Below, one piece after another: positions 57,391-64,000 of a stretch of DNA of 64,000 nucleotides (the stretch's first letter is position 1; each line of letters begins with the position of its first letter). The stretch is from Agapanthus africanus (Eukaryota; Streptophyta; Magnoliopsida; Asparagales; Amaryllidaceae), in assembly GCA_030015575.1 (NCBI GenBank), contig CM057344.1:186451044-186515043 (forward strand). Reading direction: 5' to 3'. The position numbers and the translations under genes were made by a program. A model generated the notes under the pieces. The model had not been told where the DNA came from, ran no database searches, and saw nothing but the letters and a program-made list of their open reading frames with translations.

Positions 57391-57437
57391 GCCGCGAAAC
57401 CGCGGCCATACCCCTGTTTTGGCCGCGGTTCCGCCGC
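57391..57437. promoter_or_regulatory. Paired CCGCGG palindrome, leader of copia3
   Basis: GCCGCGAAACCGCGGCC (57391) and GGCCGCGGTTCCGCCGC (57421) are inverted copies; AACCGCGGCC / GGCCGCGGTT could form a 10-bp stem with a 13-nt loop. Centres are at 57398/57399 and 57429/57430, 31 bp apart. It lies about 217 nt after the PBS. Confidence 0.87.
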
Positions 57438-60400
57438 AGTTTTGGCTCTTCAATGCACCAGATTTTGTACAGTGTTTTCTGAGATTGAAATGGGGTTTCT
57501 GGTAATTTTATTTTAGGCCCAGATTTGTTGGAGTACTGGGTATTGTGCTTGGGGCCCACTTCGGGAAATTTTGTCGATCGAAAATTTTAAACATGTTAGT
57601 TCACAGTATTTACATTATATCTGCGACCGTGAATGTCACTTGATCGGTAAATCCTGTCTAACTGTTATAGCCTTTTTAGACGGATTTGCGAACGTGACAT
57701 TCACGTTGATGTTCTGTATTGTGCTGTGATGTTGCGGATTTGTCGTGGTGGATAGCCTGGATGCAGTATTAGCACAGTTTGGTTGTATTTGTACATTTGT
57801 TATTGCGGGGCGAGCGTCCGACATGTGGACTGCCGTTACTGCCTGTTTGTATATTATTCTTTTAGGGCACGACCGGGCTGAGGTCGATGTACCCGTTGTA
57901 TATTTTACTTTCTGTACTAGGATTACCCCGTAGTGGGGTGCACGGATAGCCGGGTTCTAGAGGGCAACGGGACTGCATCTCATGGCGTTGAGACGGAAGT
58001 GGCTTTACTCTAGAATTGGCGGGCTATTCGCCGCACTCGTAGGGGGTATAGGTTGACCCAGGAGGGTGCCCAAATAACCGGATTCCGTGAAGTGCTGGGT
58101 GGTCCATTCACGTTGCTAAAGGGGGCTGCCTCGCTTCAGGTTTTGGCAGGTAACTTGCCGCGCCCGTAGGGGTCTAGGATTTCATTGCGCAGGCTATCCA
58201 CACGACAAGGAGAACGTCGGGTTTCAGTAGCGGCTCTATGAAACCCGGGGATCCCAGATATCTGTATTGTTCTGTGATACTTATTACATTTCTATGATGT
58301 TGCATTTTATTACGCCTTGAGCGAATATTATAGTAGATGTTGTATATGTTTTGCATCCGCGCTAGTCCAGTCCCCGCTCTGTCGTTAGTTAAGTAACCTA
58401 ACGGGTGATGACGGGACCCAGTGGCGAATGCGGATGGCATATACGTATATCATTATTTTCGTTCTTTTGTGGTGTGATCAATTGATGGGACTGCGTTGAT
58501 TCGGATCAATGCAAGCTAAACAAACCTATTCTGATGTTGTTGGAACATTTTTCAAAAAGCTGTTATTGCAAGGACGTTCTCTTTTGTTTTGCACAGTGGT
58601 ATTCGGTTATGAATACCCAGCACCTCAGTCGACGAGGCAAGGGCCGAGATCCCTTCACCGGGAGTGACCCCTTGGACAGAAGTTTGCGTCAGGGTAATAA
58701 CTTCACTATAGCCGATTGCCTTTTGCTTTGCATCGTGGTATTCAGTTGGAATATCCTGCACCTCATTCTACGGGGAAAGAGACGAGATCCCTTCACCGGG
58801 AGTGACCTCTTTAGCAAAGGTTTTCGCCACTATATTTTTATAAAAAACTATGCAGTTCCTTCAACGATATCAAGTTCATTACGTTAAAGGTTTTTCGCCA
58901 TAAACCAGCCGTAGCCCTCCATCATTTCTTACGGGTATTATTTAGTATTCGTGCTGCGTTTGTTGACCTAGTCAAGACGTAGTGTTCGGTAGCTAAGTGG
59001 TACTTGTTTGTTGCATAAGTGGGATTGGTTAGGACAGTCGTGCGGCCTTGTTGACCTAGTCAAGGGCACGTACGGGTGGGTTTAATATAATCCAGAATAA
59101 TGATGGGTTGAACTTGACTAGTGGTTTATGGTTTGTTGACCTAGTCAAGGTCATAAGCCGCTTGGGGTAAAAACACACATCGGGAGTTTCTAAAGAAACT
59201 GAAACTTGCCAGGCATGTGCATACCTTCTGGAGTGTGGTGACGTGAGTGGATTCTGTCACGTTATCATGCGATGATAGTTGGATCCCGATTCCCACTGAT
59301 GAGTTGGTTTACTCCTCGGGTGATCCCGACTAATTCTTCTTTCAGGTTTGGAGGAGAATTTGAGATTTCAGTGGGAAGTTTCCTGATTAGATAAAGTGAT
59401 AACCATTCTGATCTAGGTTAGAGTGCACGCTGAGTGTTTCTTTTCTCTCTCTCTCTCTCTCTTTGGCAGCGACCATGGCCCGACCCTATACTATGACTCA
59501 GTGACCAAGTTAACCGAACCTTCTTTAAACACTGGCTTTTGGATTGTTCAGAGTTGCATACCTCATTGTCACTCCTACTTTTACCCTTTTCTCCAGGACA
59601 CCCCGTATTACTACGAATGTCCACTTCCATTGGATAAAACCATCGTATGGTTATATACGAACTCGAAGGAATTTATTCGAGGATGGTTTCCGGTTCTGGA
59701 GAAAACAAATAGGACTATTCAGTTGTCTTTTCCTTTTACCTTCTCTCAAGTTGCGAGTGCTCCTTGGATTAGGACAGTACACCTATTACGCTTATTGGAT
59801 AGTCCTCTTCCAAACCATAGGCAGGTGCCGACCAGTAGGGAATGAAGAAAACCATTTAGCCTAAAAGGTGTACAGAAGGTATTAAGTAAAGACATATCTA
59901 GGGATTAGTAAGAGGGCAAAGTAAATTGCGACTGCTATTCACGACCAAACCAAGTATTTCATTACCACTCCCACTTCACCTTTGTATTTCTCCAGGACAC
60001 TCCGTATCACTACGAAGATCCACAGTTATTTGGATACTCCATCGTATGGTTATATACGAACTCGAAGGAAATTGTTCCAGTTCGGGGATGGATTCTGGTT
60101 CAGGAGAAATAGGAATAAGGTTTATTCGGTTGTCCTTTATCTTCACCTTCTCTCGTATTGCGAGTGCTCCTAGGATTAGGACAGTACACCCATTATGCTT
60201 ATTGGATGGTCTTCTTCCAAACCATAGGCTGGTGCCGAAAGGTAGGGAAGGAAGAAAATCATTTAGCCTAAGAAGGTGTACAGAAGGTAATGATTAAAGA
60301 CATATAAAGGGATTTGGAGAGATGGCAAAGAAATATACGGTCACAGTTGTGAATCTAATAATGGAAGAGGCATTACTTAGAATACCCGGATACCCCTTCG

Positions 60401-61500
60401 AAACATTTACATGTTTTAGTTTCACTGTGTATTGTTAATAGAAAACTGATTTCCCAATTAGACACTTGCTCCAGGGTATATATTTACCAGGCTTGATTCT
60501 CACATCTATATGGTTTTACAGATGATGAGTGGGAGTAAGTTATTAGGAATTAGGTGATCATCCTCATTATATCGGGATTCATTGTAATTGGTGATATTTA
60601 AGGAAATCACCTGGGTTTTTTGCCGGACGGCGAATATTTGGTTTTGAATATCCGTTGTTATGCACCAATTTCAAATTGATATATCTGTACGTCTATTTTT
60701 TATAGAGTGAGATATACCTTCTTGAAATTATGTCCGTGACATTTACCTATATCAGTGGATGGTTAGGTAAGGAGCATTAAACAGCGGTGTAATTCTTCAT
60801 AACCATAGTACAGTTTTCAACCTACAACGCACAGGGTTTGAGTTATTCAACTCACGGGACTTATACAGAGTATTGTATGTTGTCCAGTGTTCATTAGGAC
60901 AGAGGGGTTGGTCCTCGTACTATATTCTGTTTACTCATGACTTCTCTAGTTCTTAGACATGTGTTTCGTTGAAATGCAAGGTCCAAGTTTTGAGAAGTTA
61001 TAGGTATAAGAATAGAGTAGAGAACCAGATGTTGCAAGTATCGGGATTCTTCAAGGTAATCGAAGATGTAGATACTTGTGTATGGTATTCAGTTGATAGT
61101 AATGATTACGAGAACTTGCTTCTTTTTAAGGTTACTCATAATTGGAAGTACTCCTAAGTTGAGTAATGCTGATCGGCCTCTCTCCATTTAGTTGACATGC
61201 ACTGGAGACAGCTGCATGATTTGAATCTGGTTCAAATTGAATCAGTGCCTCTGTTTCTATATTGGATATAGAACAGTTCATATCTTAACAATGTTAAGGT
61301 ACGGGGAGTTGTCCAGCTTTTGCTTAAAACCAGACTCTGGATAACTCAAGGCACATTTTTGTAATGGTTGTTTGTGGGTTGACCCGGGCTATGACGAGGG
61401 TTGATTTTCTACCATCTGGAAGATCAAAAGTGATATTGTTCTTGACTCGCCACAGTTTTAATAAAAATGGATTTTTTCAGAAAACAGTAGTGGGAGTATG
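57438..61500 (+). other. copia3 interior, non-coding
   Basis: It contains the conserved blocks seen in copia1 and copia2: the 'gacattcacgttgatgttctg' region near 57700, 'gacccagtggcgaatgcgg' near 58417, a 138-bp tandem repeat (58646 and 58784), a (CT)n run at about 59446-59462, and two related blocks 407 bp apart (about 59800 and 60210). No gag or integrase recognised. Confidence 0.6.
58570..58830. repeat. 138-bp tandem repeat in copia3
   Basis: 'gagatcccttcaccgggagtgacc' occurs at 58646 and 58784. The counterpart in copia1 has period 137. Confidence 0.8.
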
Positions 61501-62590
61501 GTAGAACTGGAAGTGATTCCAGAACCGCAAACGATTACTGAAAATTTAATAGGACCTAAAGATTCAATCTGGTTTGACATTCCATTGGCCACTCCGCAGA
61601 TATGGTGGGTAACCTCAGGCACCCGAGAGGTACTCTGGTAGCCTCAGGGACGGTGACAGGGAGGTTCTTGTTTACCCAGACTTGCTATTGTTGTTGTTCT
61701 AGACTGTGAGACCCGGCAGGAAGATTAGTATATCGTCGTTCTAAACTGGATTTAGAAGTGCACGTGTATATGACTCTGCCAGAGGGTTGTCGTGGTCAGT
61801 GGGAGCAGCGAAAGAATAGTGGTCAAGTGGCTTGTGTCTGTTTATAGACTAAAGCAGATATAGGGGAGGTAGATCATCTATTTCTGATGTGACAGTCATA
61901 GGTTTGACTTCATCAGAATAGTGGATGGATCTGTTAAGAAGGTAGTAGGGTGTGATGTCCTGGAATTAGGATGACATACACAGAGTAGGAAGTGAAATTC
62001 CTATACTACGATCGGTTATACTTTGGTTGTCACACAGTCGTTTCTCCATATAGGACTTGGATATTATATCAGACATTCTGGTCACTAGATCTATGGTTTT
62101 AGATCTAGATTTGGGTAGTTTCCCAATCTGGGTACTTAGACAGCAATCTAAAGGTGTTTTAGAATGGACGACTCCTAGCACGGTAATGTACCTGCAGGTG
62201 ATGGAGTCACCCTCTCTAAAGGTGTCTTACAGACTAAAGAGGAGAGGGATGTGCATGATCGGCAGATCACTTGCTTAGGCAATTGAGTTGATCATGAGAT
62301 GTCAAGTACCACACCAGATGTTGTTTTTGCAGTAGATGCAATAAGATATTGATCCAATCCTGGAGAAACATTCGGAAGCAATTTTAGAACATAAGTGGAT
62401 GTTCCAGGGATATGATAACAACAGCTTCATTCAGGAGACGGTTATCATTCCAGGCTTCCAAGGTGACCTGGATGACAGAGTGGCTGTCAGAGTTATAGTT
62501 TTCCCTCTGACGAGGGGCAGTATTTTGGACAGGTGGTCTAGGTGGATACTGAGGGAGGCATGGCGCAGGATGCTGATTAAGTTCGGTTGA
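61500..62590 (+). pseudogene. copia3 pol relic: RT and RNase H
   Basis: At 61961-61980 the RT box reads WN*DDI, where copia1 and copia2 have WYLDDI. PDVVFA (62314-62331), from the conserved TRPDV block, follows at the expected distance. An RNase H-like FQGDLDDR is near 62460. Frame changes and stops throughout. Confidence 0.65.
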
Positions 62591-62893
62591 CGATACAGTC
62601 TAAGAAGTTTGAATTTGGAATTCATTTATGAACTAGGTCCCATCAGATATCCAGACATATTCTAAGACAGGTATTGCTCTTTTCGGGAAATGGTTTTCTC
62701 CGAGAACTTGAGATAAAAAGAGACATAGAAAGAAACATCTGAGCGGATCCACTCACTGAGGCTATTCCTCAGACGCAATAGTTTCGCAAACGGGCTTTGT
62801 GAGACTGATTAGTAGAGGAGTTGGGTGTTCGGTATCACACGGGCTGTGAGTATGCGACATCGCAATGATTAGCCTTGAGTACAAGTGGGAGAT
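62591..62893 (+). other. copia3 3' end and PPT
   Basis: 'gcggatccactcactgaggct' (about 62743) recalls the ADPLT motif near the end of copia pol. The tract AAGTGGGAGAT (62883-62893) is the PPT directly before the 3' LTR. Confidence 0.6.
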
Positions 62894-64000
62894 TGTTGGG
62901 TATAGTGCCCTCAGAGTCAATTATTGGATCACAGGCACGTCAATGCAATGATTGAGGGAAGACCTATACCGGTAGGACAGTCTTACTCAAGATGATAGTA
63001 TGCTATCTGGTTTATCTTTATCATCGTGTACTGCTTTAGGTGACCTTACAGGTCACTATTGCGCATTGATAGAGCCCTTAGGATTCTTGCTTGACGGTCA
63101 GCAGTATGATGGCGATCATATACGTGGGAGCTGGGGTCTATAAGCACATCCTTAAAAGGTCCCTAGTCGTGGGAGTTTTCGAGACAGGGCATAGATACTC
63201 CAGAGTAGACTAGTGTATACAGTCGAGACCCCGATGAGGGGCGGTGGCCGGTCTCATAAGCCACTGGTGTCAGTTGGTTCACCTAAGATGTATACAGGTG
63301 CTCATTGGGTTATGAGTACACCGGACAGGACTCGCCGGGAACATGCTAGTTGGTATTATACCAGACGTCAGATAGCAGTTCCCTAGTGACATGTGTACAG
63401 GTTAGTTCTTCGACCTGAGATTGTCATTTGTCTCGTGTGAGTTCCTACTGTACTTTGATTACTACCCTACCATGGCTCAAAGGAGTCGTGCAAACAGGCT
63501 TTAGTTGGGTACAGTCCCTAGCCACATGGAGGCAGTGAGCGGATCGTCAAGGGTTCGTCTCTCCCGGTATTGGGGGTGAGGTCGCGCTGTGTCTAGGAGA
63601 GCCATTACACAAAGCCCTCGGCCGAGGAAGGAGATTTACTGGTAAGTATTCCAATAGTATCTCAGGGTGTTCTGGGCTACACTCCGACACGACTTGTACC
63701 GCTTTTGGGGGTCTGACTTTTACCAACCCCCTAGGCCTGCCATGCGATACTCATAGACGAACGAACCGGACTGTACGGATATTGTCACTGACAGGCTCAG
63801 TAGGGTGTCGGGATGAGTTCGCTCATCGACGTCCCTTTTGGTCAATACCTGGTAGCCCGTTATGTATGGCTAATACCTCTGACGTGATAGTGGTTAAATC
63901 CATAGCCAAAGTATTGATGAGTCTTTAGAGTCTCCCACAGACAGTTGCTCAAGTTTCGGGCGAAACGCTGTAGAGGCCGTATGGAGATATGGCAGGGTTC
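62894..64000 (+). repeat. 3' LTR of copia3, truncated by the window
   Basis: TGTTGGGTATAGTGCCC onward aligns with 53979-55085. The hairpin region and the rest lie outside the window. Confidence 0.93.

Larger units (their letters stand above)
53979..64000 (+). mobile_element. copia3: Ty1-copia-type element, runs off the window
   Basis: The order is 5' LTR (53979-57180, containing a LINE), PBS (57181-57193), a 5.7-kb interior, PPT and 3' LTR from 62894. It is oriented opposite to copia1 and copia2. Comparing the first 300 bp of the two LTRs gives about 17 differences (5-6%), older than copia1. The interior aligns in order with copia1 and copia2 and again lacks an open pol; the RT box has a stop (WN*DDIH). 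The left flank atgat (53974-53978) should be half of the TSD. Confidence 0.9.

Noticed and set aside
59423..59845. 140-codon frame as a gene
   Set aside because: It overlaps the repeated non-coding block of copia3. The counterparts in copia1 and copia2 are not open over this length.
1..64000. CRISPR arrays, bacterial operons or viral contigs
   Set aside because: No short regular repeat-spacer array and no prokaryotic gene layout. All repeats are LTRs, tandem blocks or microsatellites of plant type.

Overview
The window is flowering-plant nuclear DNA made almost entirely of nested LTR retrotransposons. I recognise no host gene. Evidence for a plant is the mix of Tat/Athila-type Ty3-gypsy elements primed by tRNA-Asp, Ty1-copia elements primed by initiator tRNA-Met, chromovirus LTR debris and an RTE-type LINE with a (TTG)n tail. 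I cannot name the species. The density and depth of nesting suggest a large genome or a pericentromeric block.

Left nest (1-22671). Element B is a minus-strand Tat/Athila-type gypsy. Its leader (11103-11492), PBS and 5' LTR (11514-22671) are in the window. Element C (plus, no pol, non-autonomous) sits in B's leader and ends at 11102. Element A (minus; gag, a broken protease, PBS, 5' LTR 3163-5000) sits in C's 5' LTR. A copia element, copia1 (minus, 11569-21192, 5-bp TSD tcact, nearly identical 2.1-kb LTRs), sits in B's 5' LTR.

Middle (22672-44640). This is old chromovirus-like LTR and internal debris. It carries a solo copia LTR (27969-30090, TSD ctaaa) and a second full copia element, copia2 (minus, 31925-41666, TSD gattt).

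Right nest (44641-64000). Element E (plus, same family as C) begins at 44641 and is interrupted at 48290 by element D. D is a minus-strand gypsy of B's family with a decayed RT-RNase H-integrase and a 3' LTR at 48290-49772. D is interrupted at 53979 by copia3 (plus, runs off the window). The 5' LTR of copia3 holds a 5'-truncated RTE LINE with an open 355-aa RT frame. That makes four levels: E, D, copia3, LINE.

How the parts relate. C and E lack pol but share the leader and about 1.4 kb of 3' non-coding sequence with the gag/pol elements A, B and D, so they look like parasites of that machinery. The three copia elements keep only relics of pol (a YLDD box and RNase H traces), yet copia1 moved recently, so it was probably moved in trans.

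The most unusual signal is a GC-rich double palindrome (consensus CCGCGG-AW-CCGCGG, twice). The two centres lie exactly 31 bp apart in ten of eleven copies and 30 bp apart in the other. It occurs in every gypsy LTR seen, upstream of the TATA box, and about 205-245 nt after the PBS in the leaders of both gypsy and copia elements. A second surprise is that E carries a complete antisense tRNA-Asp at its PBS instead of the usual 18-20 nt.
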